This document shows, piece by piece, positions 23,977-31,870 of a DNA stretch of 37,947 nucleotides (the stretch's first letter is position 1; every line of letters starts with the position of its first letter). The notes under the pieces were generated by a model. It made no database searches and was not told where the DNA came from. It saw only the letters and a program-made list of their open reading frames with translations. The position numbers were made by a program, and so were the translations under genes. Source of the stretch: an uncultured Verrucomicrobiales bacterium (GTDB taxonomy: Bacteria; Verrucomicrobiota; Verrucomicrobiae; Limisphaerales; CANJSG01); NCBI GenBank assembly GCA_946480965.1, contig CAMLMI010000007.1, positions 1 to 37,947 on the forward strand. Direction: 5' to 3'.

Positions 23977-24299
23977 TTTCCGGGTCGGTCTTCTCTTCGC
24001 TCCCAAGCCGCTTTGGAACCGGTGGAGGAAGCTGGGGAGAACGCCTTGGAGCGCGGTGGCTGGACCTCGCTTCGGTGCGGGGCTCCATCCAAGATGGCTT
24101 CACCAAAGGCCGTCGAATCGTCGCACTCCATAACGCCTTCCGAGTTCGGGCTGGTCCCGGATTCGTTTCGTTTCCGGCAGGAGCACGAACGCCGGGTTCC
24201 CCAACCCGGCCTGCAGGCCATGGAGCGATCCTTTAACCGAGCAGGTCGGCAACAAAGTTTCCTTCGCCTTCCGGCCGGACTTCGGTTGAATCCGCCGTC
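23977..24299. other. 323-nt gap upstream of the eboE-like gene
   Basis: No convincing gene on either strand; a frame beginning at 24013 is compositionally a shadow. The clearest structure is a perfect 8-bp hairpin, GCCGGGTT (24191-24198), CCCC, AACCCGGC (24203-24210). It has no T-tract and looks like the palindromic core of a dispersed repeat. The promoter of the eboE-UbiA operon should lie in the last 100 nt, but I cannot define its boxes. Confidence 0.5.
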
Positions 24300-25478
24300 A
24301 TGCGTTTGTCCCACGGGCTGCATCTGGCCTACTGCACGAACATCCACCGCGGCGAAACCTGGGCGGAAATCCAGGAGGCGCTGCGCCGCCATGTGCTGGC
24401 CGTGCGTGATCGCGTCTCGCCGGGGAAGCCCTACGCCATCGGGCTGCGCTTGAGCGACGTGGCTTCGCGCGAACTGATCCAACCGGCCGCGCTGGACGCT
24501 TTCCGGTGCTGGCTCGACGCAGAGAACTGCTACGTTTTCACGATCAATGGATTTCCCTTCGGCCAGTTCCACGGCACGCGGGTGAAGGAGCAGGTTTTCC
24601 AGCCGGATTGGTCCACCGAGGCGCGGCTGGACTACACGAAGCGGCTCTTCGACATCCTCGCCGCGATCCTGCCGAATGGCGTCGAGGGCTCCGTCAGCAC
24701 GGTGCCGGGTTCGCACAAGGAACTGATCGTCTCGCCGGAGCAACCGGCCGCGATCCGGCGCAACTTCTGGCGCGTCATCGACCACATCGCCGAGGTGTCG
24801 TCGCGCACGGGCAAGACGCTGCATCTCGGGCTGGAACCGGAGCCGTTGGGCTGGGTGGAGAACACGGAGGAGACGCTCCAGTTCTTCGCCGACATGGCGG
24901 CGGAACGGCCGGGCGAAGTGGAGAAGCTCCAGCGGCATCTGGGCGTGAACTACGACACCTGCCACTTCGCGGTGGAATACGAGGACGCGATGGAGTCGCT
25001 CGACTGCTTCCACGCGGCCGGCATCCGCATCAGCAAGCTGCACTTGAGCTCCGCGTTGAAGGTGAGGCCCACCGCCGAATCGGTCGCCGCGCTGGGGGCT
25101 TTCGCCGAGGACACGTATTTCCACCAGACCATCGCGCGGCTGGCGTCGGGGGAGCTGAAGCGGTTCCGCGATTTGCCCGTGGCCTTGGCCGAGGCGGCGA
25201 AGGGCGGAGTGGTCGGCGAAGAATGGCGCGTCCATTTCCACGTGCCGCTGCACGCGGCGCCGACCCGCGTCTTCGCCACGACGGCCGATCATCTGCGCGA
25301 CGCGCTGGACTGGCTGGCGATGCATCCGGACAACTGCTCGCATCTGGAAATGGAGACCTACACCTGGGAAGTCATGCCGTCGGACCTGAAGAACCGTTCC
25401 GTGGTGGACCAGCTCGTGGAGGAATACGGCTGGACGCTGGCCGCGCTGAAGGAACGGGGCTTCGGTCTCGACGGCTAG
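24300..25478 (+). CDS. eboE: EboE-like metabolite-traffic protein (TIM barrel)
   Basis: 392 residues. The opening HGLHLAYCTNIHRGETWAEI and the later YAIGLRLSDVASRELI match EboE, as does YVFTINGFPFGQFHG. EboE is the sugar-isomerase/AP-endonuclease-like TIM barrel of the ebo cluster. Metal-site-like motifs include LHLGLEPEPLGWVENTEET (about 175-193) and NYDTCHFAVEYED (about 218-230); HFHVPLHA and EMETYTWEV follow later. The ebo genes are implicated in moving metabolite precursors across the cytoplasmic membrane, as with scytonemin monomers in cyanobacteria. The EboE reaction is unknown. A UbiA-family gene follows after 19 nt, matching EboC. The eboA, eboB, eboD and eboF genes are absent from the window. 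No Shine-Dalgarno sequence before ATG 24300. Confidence 0.85.
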   Translation: MRLSHGLHLAYCTNIHRGETWAEIQEALRRHVLAVRDRVSPGKPYAIGLRLSDVASRELIQPAALDAFRCWLDAENCYVFTINGFPFGQFHGTRVKEQVFQPDWSTEARLDYTKRLFDILAAILPNGVEGSVSTVPGSHKELIVSPEQPAAIRRNFWRVIDHIAEVSSRTGKTLHLGLEPEPLGWVENTEETLQFFADMAAERPGEVEKLQRHLGVNYDTCHFAVEYEDAMESLDCFHAAGIRISKLHLSSALKVRPTAESVAALGAFAEDTYFHQTIARLASGELKRFRDLPVALAEAAKGGVVGEEWRVHFHVPLHAAPTRVFATTADHLRDALDWLAMHPDNCSHLEMETYTWEVMPSDLKNRSVVDQLVEEYGWTLAALKERGFGLDG

Positions 25479-25497
25479 CCCGATCAAGGAACCCGCC

Positions 25498-26346
25498 ATG
25501 CCTCGTCTCCGCACATTGCTGGTGCTCGGCCGCGTCTCGAACCTGCCGACGGTCTGGTCCAACTGTCTCGCCGCCTGGGTGGTGGCGGACAAGGGGCCTT
25601 GGGACCGATTCCTCCTGCTGAACCTCGGCGCGACGCTGCTCTACCTCGGCGGCATGTTCCTGAACGACGCGTTCGACGAGTCGTTCGACCGGTTGCACCG
25701 GCGCGGTCGGCCGATCCCGAACGGCGACATCAAGGCCGGGATGGTCTGGGGCATCGGGTTCGGGCTGCTTTCGGCCGGGTATTTGGCGGTGTCGTTCCTG
25801 GGCACGGACACGGCGTTGCTCGGTGCGCTGCTGGTCGCGGCCATCCTGCTCTACAACTGGCTGCACAAGATGGTGGCCGTCTCGCCGGTGCTGATGGCGG
25901 CCTGCCGGTTCTTCCTTTTTCTCATGGCGGCGTCCGCCACGAAGCTGGGGATCAATGGTCTCGCCTTGTGGAGCGCGCTGGTGCTGGGCGGCTACATCGT
26001 GGGTCTGAGCTACGTGGCGCGGCGGGAAAGCTTGCCCGGAGCCCTGAGCCTCTGGCCGCTGGTCTTCCTCGGCGCACCGGCGCTGCTCTGCCTCCTGGCC
26101 AATGACGGGAGCTACCGGTCCGGCGCGGTGGTGCTGGTGGCCGGGTTCATCGCCTGGACGGCCTATCCGTTGAGCTATCTCTTCCGCGCGGCCGACCGGA
26201 ACATCGGCTACTGCGTGTCGGGCCTGCTGGCCGGGATCGCGCTGACGGACGCGCTGGCGGCGGGGTTCGATCCGTTGCTGACGCCGGTGTTCCTCGGGCT
26301 GTTCCTCCTCGCGCTGGTGTTCCAGCGGTTCGTGCCGGCGACGTGA
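25498..26346 (+). CDS. eboC: UbiA-superfamily membrane prenyltransferase-like protein (EboC-like)
   Basis: 282 residues with about eight or nine hydrophobic helices. It opens with the UbiA-like RTLLVLGRVSNLPTVWSN and carries the first Asp-rich motif NDAFDESFD (56-64) and RGRPIPNGD (69-77), which bind Mg-prenyl diphosphate in the family. The second Asp-rich motif is not clearly present: the matching region reads RAADRNIGYCVSG, so catalysis may differ or be lost. UbiA enzymes attach prenyl chains to aromatic acceptors in ubiquinone, menaquinone, haem O and lipid synthesis. Adjacent to eboE, EboC is the most economical call; a quinone-pathway UbiA is the alternative. The M50 gene follows after 43 nt. 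Confidence 0.72.
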   Translation: MPRLRTLLVLGRVSNLPTVWSNCLAAWVVADKGPWDRFLLLNLGATLLYLGGMFLNDAFDESFDRLHRRGRPIPNGDIKAGMVWGIGFGLLSAGYLAVSFLGTDTALLGALLVAAILLYNWLHKMVAVSPVLMAACRFFLFLMAASATKLGINGLALWSALVLGGYIVGLSYVARRESLPGALSLWPLVFLGAPALLCLLANDGSYRSGAVVLVAGFIAWTAYPLSYLFRAADRNIGYCVSGLLAGIALTDALAAGFDPLLTPVFLGLFLLALVFQRFVPAT

Positions 26347-26389
26347 AGCCGGTTCTCGCGCGGCGCGGAAAAGCGGCTACCTTCGACCC

Positions 26390-27523
26390 ATGAAGTGGTC
26401 GTTGTGGATCGGTAAGTATTTCGGGATCGACGTGTATCTGCACGTCACGTTCCTGCTGCTGCTCGGCTTCATCGGGCTGGTGGACTGGGCGATCATGCCC
26501 GGATTCTTCGTGCTCTATGTGGCGCTCTTCGGCTGCGTGCTGCTCCACGAATACGGCCACGCCCTGATGGCGCGTCGCTACGGCGTGCCCACGCGCGACA
26601 TCACCCTGCTGCCCATCGGCGGCGTGGCCCGGCTGGAGCGGATGCCCGACACGCCCTGGCAGGAGTTCATGGTGGCCGTGGCCGGCCCGGCGGTGAACGT
26701 GGTCATCGCGGCTCTGCTCCTGCCCGTGGTGATGTGGAACGGCGGGCTGAGCGAGGGTTTCTTTACGACGCTGGGCCTGACCGGCTCCGCCTACGAAGCG
26801 CTGCTGAAGGTCAACCTCTCGCTCATCGCCTTCAATCTGCTGCCCGCCTTCCCGATGGACGGCGGCCGGGTGCTGCGGTCGCTGCTGGCCATGCGGATGG
26901 ACTACGCGCGGGCCACGAACATCGCCGCGCGCGTGGGGCAGGGGATGGCGTTGGTCTTCGGGGCGGTGGCGCTCTTCACCGGACAGTTCCTGCTCGGCGT
27001 GATCGCGTTCTTCGTCTGGACGGGCGCGGCCCAGGAAAACCGCTACGCCCGGATGCGTGGCCTGTTCCGGAACGCGACCGCCGCCGACGCGATGCTGCCC
27101 GCCACCGTCTGGCTGGAGCCCAACGACACGCTCCATCGCGCGCTGCATCTTCGGCAGACGCGGCCCCAAGCCGCCTATCCCGTGATCCAGGCGGGCAATC
27201 CCGTGGGCCTGGTGGTGGCGGAAGATCTGGAACGTTTCGGGGCCAGCCGCTATTTGGCCGCACCGGTGTCCTCGGCCATGCGGGCCACGAACCTGCACGT
27301 GCTTTCCGCCGATACCCCATTGGAAGAGGTCCTCTCCCGGATGCAGGCCCATGAATCCCCGGTGGCCGTGGTGGAGCGGGACGGGGCACTGGCTGGTCTG
27401 CTGACCGTCGGGGAAATCGGAGACTATCTGGAACAACGGGCCACGGCGGGTCGTCCCCCGTTGCCGCAACCAGCGCTCCGGGCCGTCCCGCCGCCGCTGC
27501 CCGACGAGGCGCGGTCCGTCTGA
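26390..27523 (+). CDS. Site-2 protease (M50 family) with tandem CBS domains
   Basis: 377 residues. The membrane zinc-protease motif is HEYGH (53-57), the third ligand region is FNLLPAFPMDGGRV (Asp157), and six or so hydrophobic helices surround them. Two CBS domains follow (about 237-345), including YPVIQAGNPVGLVVAEDL and SPVAVVERDGALAGLLTV. It ends in a Pro-rich tail. M50B/CBS enzymes such as SpoIVFB-like proteins cut substrates inside the membrane, with CBS domains sensing adenine nucleotides. The substrate here is unknown. TACCTT (26378-26383) ends 6 nt before ATG 26390, so the gene may have its own leaderless transcript despite the short 43-nt gap from the UbiA gene. Confidence 0.93.
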   Translation: MKWSLWIGKYFGIDVYLHVTFLLLLGFIGLVDWAIMPGFFVLYVALFGCVLLHEYGHALMARRYGVPTRDITLLPIGGVARLERMPDTPWQEFMVAVAGPAVNVVIAALLLPVVMWNGGLSEGFFTTLGLTGSAYEALLKVNLSLIAFNLLPAFPMDGGRVLRSLLAMRMDYARATNIAARVGQGMALVFGAVALFTGQFLLGVIAFFVWTGAAQENRYARMRGLFRNATAADAMLPATVWLEPNDTLHRALHLRQTRPQAAYPVIQAGNPVGLVVAEDLERFGASRYLAAPVSSAMRATNLHVLSADTPLEEVLSRMQAHESPVAVVERDGALAGLLTVGEIGDYLEQRATAGRPPLPQPALRAVPPPLPDEARSV

Positions 27524-27626
27524 GTGTCACGCAAAGGTCGCCGGGGGCGTGAAAAAAGAGCCCTTGTCCGGTGTTTCCTTTGCGGTCCCCGCGTCCTCGG
27601 CCTGAGGCGCCTTCGGGTGGTTCCGC

Positions 27627-28028
27627 TCAAACGGAGAACTCGCGGAACGAGGCGGGCAGCAGTTCGGCCACGGTGTGGCGGGTGACTTTCGTCGGGGTGG
27701 CCGGATCGACCACGAAGACCTCCGCGTCCGGCGCGTATTCGGACAGGAGCTGCCGACACGCGCCGCAGGGCGTGACGCCGCCGTTGCTGGCCACCGCCAC
27801 GGCGACGAACTTCCTCTTCCCTTCGGTCAGCGCCTTGAACAACGCGACGCGCTCCGCGCAGCAGGTGAGCCCGTAGCTGGCGCTCTCGACGTTGGCCCCG
27901 GGGATGATGTCGCCCTTGGCGGTGAGCAGGGCGGCACCTACTTGGAACCTAGAGTAGGGCGCGACCGCCCGCTTGCGGGCCTGGATCGCCGCGCGGACCA
28001 GCCGGCGCAGTTCAGGGGAGAGCGGCAT
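27627..28028 (-). CDS. cdd: Cytidine deaminase
   Basis: 133 residues, the homotetrameric type. It deaminates cytidine and deoxycytidine in pyrimidine salvage. The zinc site is visible: Cys57-Ala-Glu59 in YGLTCCAERVA, and PCGAC with Cys88 and Cys91. PYSRFQVGAAL (24-34) and the NVESASYG segment (46-53) bind substrate. ATG 28028 lies inside the end of the upstream purine nucleoside phosphorylase gene, a 17-nt overlap, so the two salvage enzymes are co-expressed. Confidence 0.96.
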   Translation of the reverse strand: MPLSPELRRLVRAAIQARKRAVAPYSRFQVGAALLTAKGDIIPGANVESASYGLTCCAERVALFKALTEGKRKFVAVAVASNGGVTPCGACRQLLSEYAPDAEVFVVDPATPTKVTRHTVAELLPASFREFSV

Positions 28029-28833
28029 GGAGCTTGGCGAATTCGGCCAGGAACGTCGCGATGGCCGGTCCCTGCTGGCCCGCGATGTCGAGGACCTCCT
28101 GGTGCGAGATGGCGCCTTTCCCCAGTCCGGCGGCGGCATTGGAGATGCAGGAAACGCCGGCGACGCGCAGGCCGCATTGCCGGGCCACGATGGCCTCCGG
28201 CACCGTGCTCATGCCCACGGCGTCGGCTCCGAGCCGCGCGAAGGCGCGGATCTCGGCCGGGGTCTCGTAGCTCGGACCGGACACGGCCAGATAGACCCCC
28301 GGACGGATCGCGAGCCGGGCAAGCTTGGCCGCCCGGAGGCTGAGTTTGACCAGCTCCGGATCATAGACCTGCGTGAGATCGACGAACTGGAGCCGTCCCG
28401 GCGCGACAACGCCGCGCAGCGGGTTATCGCCCATCAGGCTGATGTGGTCGTTCAACGCCATGAGCGTGCCGGGCTTCATCGACCGCGAGATGCCTCCGGC
28501 GGCGTTGGTCAGCAGCACGGCCTTCACTCCGAACTCGGCGAGGGCGCGGATCGGGAACGTGACCCGTTCCATTGTCACGCCCTCGTAGTAGTGGGCCCGG
28601 CCCTTGAGGACCACGACGGACGTCTCGCCGAACTTGCCGAAGACGACCTTGCCCGCGTGGCCGCTGACGCCGACCGGCGGGAAGCCCGGGATCTCGCGGA
28701 AGGGGATTTCCTTCACCGGTTGGAACTCGGCCAGCGCGTGCTGGAATCCGCTGCCGAGGACCATCGCCAGCGTGGGGCGGAGGGCGGTCTGTTTGCGGAG
28801 CTGAGAGGCGGTGTCTTTTGGGTCGAAATTCAC
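28012..28833 (-). CDS. punA: Purine nucleoside phosphorylase (trimeric class)
   Basis: 273 residues. It phosphorolyses inosine and guanosine (and deoxy forms) to base plus ribose-1-phosphate. The family motifs are MVLGSGF (phosphate loop, about 24-30), FPPVGVSGHAGKVVFG with its catalytic His, GRAHYYEG (about 78-85), VLLTNAAGGI (about 106-115), and PSYETPAEIRAF with the active-site Glu, then GADAVGMSTVPEAI. The start is GTG 28833, beginning MNFDPKDTASQL. The gene overlaps cdd by 17 nt. It is divergent from moeB, with the promoters of both in 63 nt. Confidence 0.95.
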   Translation of the reverse strand: MNFDPKDTASQLRKQTALRPTLAMVLGSGFQHALAEFQPVKEIPFREIPGFPPVGVSGHAGKVVFGKFGETSVVVLKGRAHYYEGVTMERVTFPIRALAEFGVKAVLLTNAAGGISRSMKPGTLMALNDHISLMGDNPLRGVVAPGRLQFVDLTQVYDPELVKLSLRAAKLARLAIRPGVYLAVSGPSYETPAEIRAFARLGADAVGMSTVPEAIVARQCGLRVAGVSCISNAAAGLGKGAISHQEVLDIAGQQGPAIATFLAEFAKLHAALP

Positions 28834-28895
28834 GGCGGGTTGACGGCTTGATTTGCGGCTCTTCTCTCTTAGGCTCGCTGGGCTTAAACGCAGCT

Positions 28896-30044
28896 ATGGA
28901 ATTAAACAACGACGAAATCCGCCGTTATTCGCGCCACCTCATCCTTCCCGAGGTCGGGCTCGCCGGACAGAAGAAGATCAAGGCCACCAAGGTGCTCTGC
29001 ATCGGCGCCGGCGGCCTCGGCTCGCCCATCGCGATGTATCTCGCCGCCGCCGGCATCGGCAAGATCGGCATCGTCGATTTCGACACCGTCGATTTCTCCA
29101 ATCTCCAGCGCCAGATCATCCACGGCACCGAGGACGTCGGCCGGCCCAAGGCCGTCTCCGCCAAGGAGACCATCGCGAGCATCAATCCGAACGTGGAAGT
29201 GGTCATCCACAACACCCGGATCAGCTCCGAGAACGCCCTCGATCTCATCGGCCAATACGACATCGTCGTCGATGGCACCGACAATTTCCCCACCCGCTAC
29301 CTGACCAACGACGCCTGCGTGCTGCTGAATAAGCCGAACGTCTATGGCTCGATCTTCCGCTTCGAGGGCCAGGCCAGCGTCTTCGCCCCGCACTTGGGCG
29401 GGCCCTGCTACCGCTGCTTGTATCCGGAGCCGCCGCCGCCGGGCATGGTCCCGAGCTGCGCCGAGGGCGGTGTGCTCGGCGTGTTGCCGGGCATCATCGG
29501 CTGCATCCAGGCGACCGAGATCCTGAAGCTCGCGCTGGGCAAGGGCTCTTCGCTCATCGGTCGCTTGGTGCTCTTCAACGCGCTGGACATGAAGTTCCGC
29601 GAATTGAAGCTCCGCCGCGATCCGGCCTGCCCGATCTGCGGCGACCAGCCCACGATCAAGGAACTGATCGACTACGAGATCTTCTGCGGCATCCAGCCCG
29701 AGCCGTTGAACCCCAGCCAGAACCCCGACGAGGTCACGGTCCAAGAGATGAAGAAGGCCCTCGACGACGCCAGCCTCGGCATCAAGGTCATCGACGTCCG
29801 CGAGCCCGACGAGCAGCAGATCGCCCGCATCGCCGGTGTGCCGCTCTTTCCGCTGAGCAACCTCCCGCAGCGCTTCACCGAGCTCGATCCGAACACCCGC
29901 ATCTACATCCACTGCAAGAGCGGTGTCCGTTCGATGAAGGCGCTCAACTTCCTGCGCGAACAGGGCTTCAAGTATGTGAAGAGCGTGAAGGGCGGCATCG
30001 GTGCCTGGTCCGACGAGATCGACCACTCGGTGCCGAAATACTGA
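28896..30044 (+). CDS. moeB: MoeB/ThiF-type adenylyltransferase fused to a rhodanese domain
   Basis: 382 residues. An E1-like domain (1-265) adenylates the C-terminal glycine of a ubiquitin-like sulfur carrier (MoaD or ThiS). It has the nucleotide loop GAGGLGSP (37-44), the DNFPTRYL segment (129-136), zinc ligands Cys171, Cys174, Cys245 and Cys248, and the conserved Cys188. A rhodanese domain (about 278-380) has active Cys340 in IHCKSGVRS. The fusion can activate and sulfurate the carrier in one protein, for molybdopterin, thiamine or related sulfur transfer. No carrier gene is adjacent. ATG 28896 begins MELNNDEIRRYSRHL, the usual family start; the frame also opens upstream. A terminator follows. 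Confidence 0.95.
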   Translation: MELNNDEIRRYSRHLILPEVGLAGQKKIKATKVLCIGAGGLGSPIAMYLAAAGIGKIGIVDFDTVDFSNLQRQIIHGTEDVGRPKAVSAKETIASINPNVEVVIHNTRISSENALDLIGQYDIVVDGTDNFPTRYLTNDACVLLNKPNVYGSIFRFEGQASVFAPHLGGPCYRCLYPEPPPPGMVPSCAEGGVLGVLPGIIGCIQATEILKLALGKGSSLIGRLVLFNALDMKFRELKLRRDPACPICGDQPTIKELIDYEIFCGIQPEPLNPSQNPDEVTVQEMKKALDDASLGIKVIDVREPDEQQIARIAGVPLFPLSNLPQRFTELDPNTRIYIHCKSGVRSMKALNFLREQGFKYVKSVKGGIGAWSDEIDHSVPKY

Positions 30045-30071
30045 GACCATCTTTTCTCACGTTTTTCCGCC

Positions 30072-30102
30072 AACGCCCGGAATTCCGCTCCGGGCGTTTT
30101 CT
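30072..30102 (+). terminator. Intrinsic terminator after moeB
   Basis: AACGCCCGGA (30072-30081), 7-nt loop, TCCGGGCGTT (30089-30098), then TT and a T-rich tail. It lies 27 nt after the stop. Confidence 0.92.
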
Positions 30103-30168
30103 TTTCTCGCTCCGGGAAAAATCCGTGAATCACCCGCGCCTCAGGCGTCGTCTGATCGGGCGTAGGTC

Positions 30169-30921
30169 ATGAAGTTCACGAGTGCAATTTCCGGTGCTGT
30201 TTGGGTCGGAACCTTCCTGGGGGTGTTCGCCAATGATGGTTTTGCCCAGTCCGCCTCCACGCTGACCGAGGGGACCAAGTGGGAATCCAGCGCGGCCTTC
30301 GGGTTCACCCGTTCCAGCGGCAACAGCGACACGGTCCTCAGCACGCTGAACCTGACCAGCACGCGCAAGTGGGAGAGCAACGAGGTCGTGGTCGATGGCG
30401 GCATGGCCTACGGCGAAGCCGATTCCAGCGCCAACACCGACAACCAGCGCCTCTCCGCCCAATACAACCGCCTGCTCTTCGAACGCGGGTTCTTCTACGG
30501 ACGCGCCGAAGTCTTCCGCGACGCCATCGCCGAACTGGACTATCGCCTGACGATCTCGCCCGGCGGCGGCTACTATTTCTGGCGCGACGAAAAGAAGGGC
30601 TTTGTCCGCAGCGAGCTGGGCCCCGGCTACATCCTGGAGGACAAGGGCGGCGTCTTGGAGCACCACTACAGCCTGCGCGCCGCCGAGCGCTTCGAATACC
30701 GCCTCAACGGCTCGGTGAAGCTCTGGCAGTCTCTCGAATACACCCCGGAAGTCGCCGACTTCGAGGACTTCCGCCTGATCGCCGAGATCGGGGTGGAGAC
30801 CCGCGTGATGAAGGAGCTTTCGCTGCGGGCCTTCGTGCAGGACTCCTACGACAACCGCCCTGCCCGCAACCGGGAACACAACGACCTGAAGCTCGTCACC
30901 CAGGTCGCCTACAAGTTCTGA
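30169..30921 (+). CDS. DUF481-family outer-membrane beta-barrel protein
   Basis: 250 residues. A signal peptide (about 1-26, ending NDGFAQ) is followed by alternating beta strands: WESSAAFGFTRSSGNSD, KWESNEVVVDGGMAYGEADS, and the FFYGRAEVFRDAIAELDYRLTISPG segment with GGGYYFW and LGPGYILED. It ends in VAYKF, a terminal Phe typical of outer-membrane barrels inserted by BamA. These are DUF481 (YdiY-like) features. The function is unknown; some members respond to salt or acid stress. It stands alone between the moeB terminator and convergent yebC. Confidence 0.9.
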   Translation: MKFTSAISGAVWVGTFLGVFANDGFAQSASTLTEGTKWESSAAFGFTRSSGNSDTVLSTLNLTSTRKWESNEVVVDGGMAYGEADSSANTDNQRLSAQYNRLLFERGFFYGRAEVFRDAIAELDYRLTISPGGGYYFWRDEKKGFVRSELGPGYILEDKGGVLEHHYSLRAAERFEYRLNGSVKLWQSLEYTPEVADFEDFRLIAEIGVETRVMKELSLRAFVQDSYDNRPARNREHNDLKLVTQVAYKF

Positions 30922-30961
30922 GCCCGCACGGGCCGTCAGCGCCTGCCCTGCGTTCAGCGAC

Positions 30962-31684
30962 CTACTTCAGCCCGGCGAAGACCTTGTGGACATCGTCGTG
31001 GTCGTCGAGGGCGGTGAGGAAGGCGACGACCTCCTGGCGCTGCGCGTCGGTCAGTTCCGTGGAGTTCTTGGCCTGGTAGCGCATCTCGGAGGCGCTGATC
31101 GTCCAGCCGACGGCCTTGAGCCACTTGGACACGTTGCCCAGCTCCTTCGGGTCGGTGATGAAGCGCGCCCCGATCATGCCTTCAGAGACTTCCTCGGCCT
31201 CCAGCGCTTCGACCTCGTTCGCGCCCGCCTCGATGGCGTCGCTCTCGGGATCGCGCGACTTGTCGGTGTGGGTGGCCTCGACCACGCCGAGGTGGTCGAA
31301 AAAAAAGCCGACACTGCCGGGCGTGCCGAGCGAACCGGCCTTGAAGAGGCTGCGGATCTCCGGCGCGGTGCGGTTCCGGTTGTCGGTCACGCACTCGACG
31401 ATCACGGGCACCTTGTGCGGGGCGAAGCCCTCGAAGGTGATGTTCTCGAACTCGACCTTCTCGTCCGTCTGGCCGGAGCCCTTCTTGACCGCGCGGTCGA
31501 TGGTGTCGCGGGTGACGGAGGCCTTGCGGGCCTTCTCCAGCGCGGCGGCGAGGCGGGCGTTCAGCTCCGGATCAGGACCGCCCAGCTTGGCGGCGATCAT
31601 GATTTCGCGGACGAGTTTGCCGATCATCTGGCCCTTTTTCTGGGCTTCGATCTCACGGCCTTTCTGTTTCCATTGGGCACCCAT
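30962..31684 (-). CDS. yebC: YebC/PmpR-family transcriptional/translational regulator
   Basis: 240 residues, the family's usual size. YebC proteins are cytoplasmic three-domain proteins described as DNA-binding regulators, and more recently as helping ribosomes through proline stretches. Family signatures are GAQWKQKGREIEAQKKGQ, in which canonical proteins read GHSKW near the N-terminus; the LVREIMIAAKLGG segment (about 24-36); NARLAAALEKARKASVTRDTI; YEGFAPHKVPVIVE-like sequence (here FEGFAPHK); and TDNRNRTAPEIRSLF. The altered first motif (GAQW for GHSKW) is a real difference but common in some lineages. ATG 31684 is divergent from the PLP-homeostasis gene, and a palindromic repeat separates them. 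Confidence 0.94.
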   Translation of the reverse strand: MGAQWKQKGREIEAQKKGQMIGKLVREIMIAAKLGGPDPELNARLAAALEKARKASVTRDTIDRAVKKGSGQTDEKVEFENITFEGFAPHKVPVIVECVTDNRNRTAPEIRSLFKAGSLGTPGSVGFFFDHLGVVEATHTDKSRDPESDAIEAGANEVEALEAEEVSEGMIGARFITDPKELGNVSKWLKAVGWTISASEMRYQAKNSTELTDAQRQEVVAFLTALDDHDDVHKVFAGLK

Positions 31685-31755
31685 GTTCGAGTTCTTGGTT
31701 TGTGGGGAAGGGGAATAGACGAAGGCCGGACCGGAACCAAGTCCCAAGGTGGAGG

Positions 31756-31825
31756 ACTGGAGCGCGGAGCATCGCTCCGCAAGCGTGGCGCCCTCCCCGG
31801 CGGAGCGATGCTCCGCGCTCCGGTC
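31756..31825. repeat. Palindromic repeat between divergent yebC and yggS
   Basis: The arms 31759-31780 and 31800-31821 are exact reverse complements over 22 bp, and with one mismatch the match extends 4 nt outwards on both sides. Each arm contains its own smaller palindrome (GCGGAGCATCGCTCCGC on the left). The 19-nt centre is GC-rich. Just after it come three or four short repeats of GGCAT/CATCTG (31823-31862). A promoter for yggS must lie in or beyond it. Confidence 0.9.
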
Positions 31826-31870
31826 ATCTGGCATCTGGCATCCGGCATTCGGCATCTGCATCTTTCCCCC

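Noticed and set aside
25498..26346. Calling the UbiA-family gene a standard 4-hydroxybenzoate or menaquinone prenyltransferase
   Set aside because: The second Asp-rich motif is not clear and the neighbour is EboE, so EboC-like fits better, though the alternative is not excluded.
31823..31862. Tandem GGCAT/CATCTG words as a CRISPR or VNTR array
   Set aside because: The units are only 7-10 nt, irregular and without spacers; they belong with the neighbouring palindromic element.
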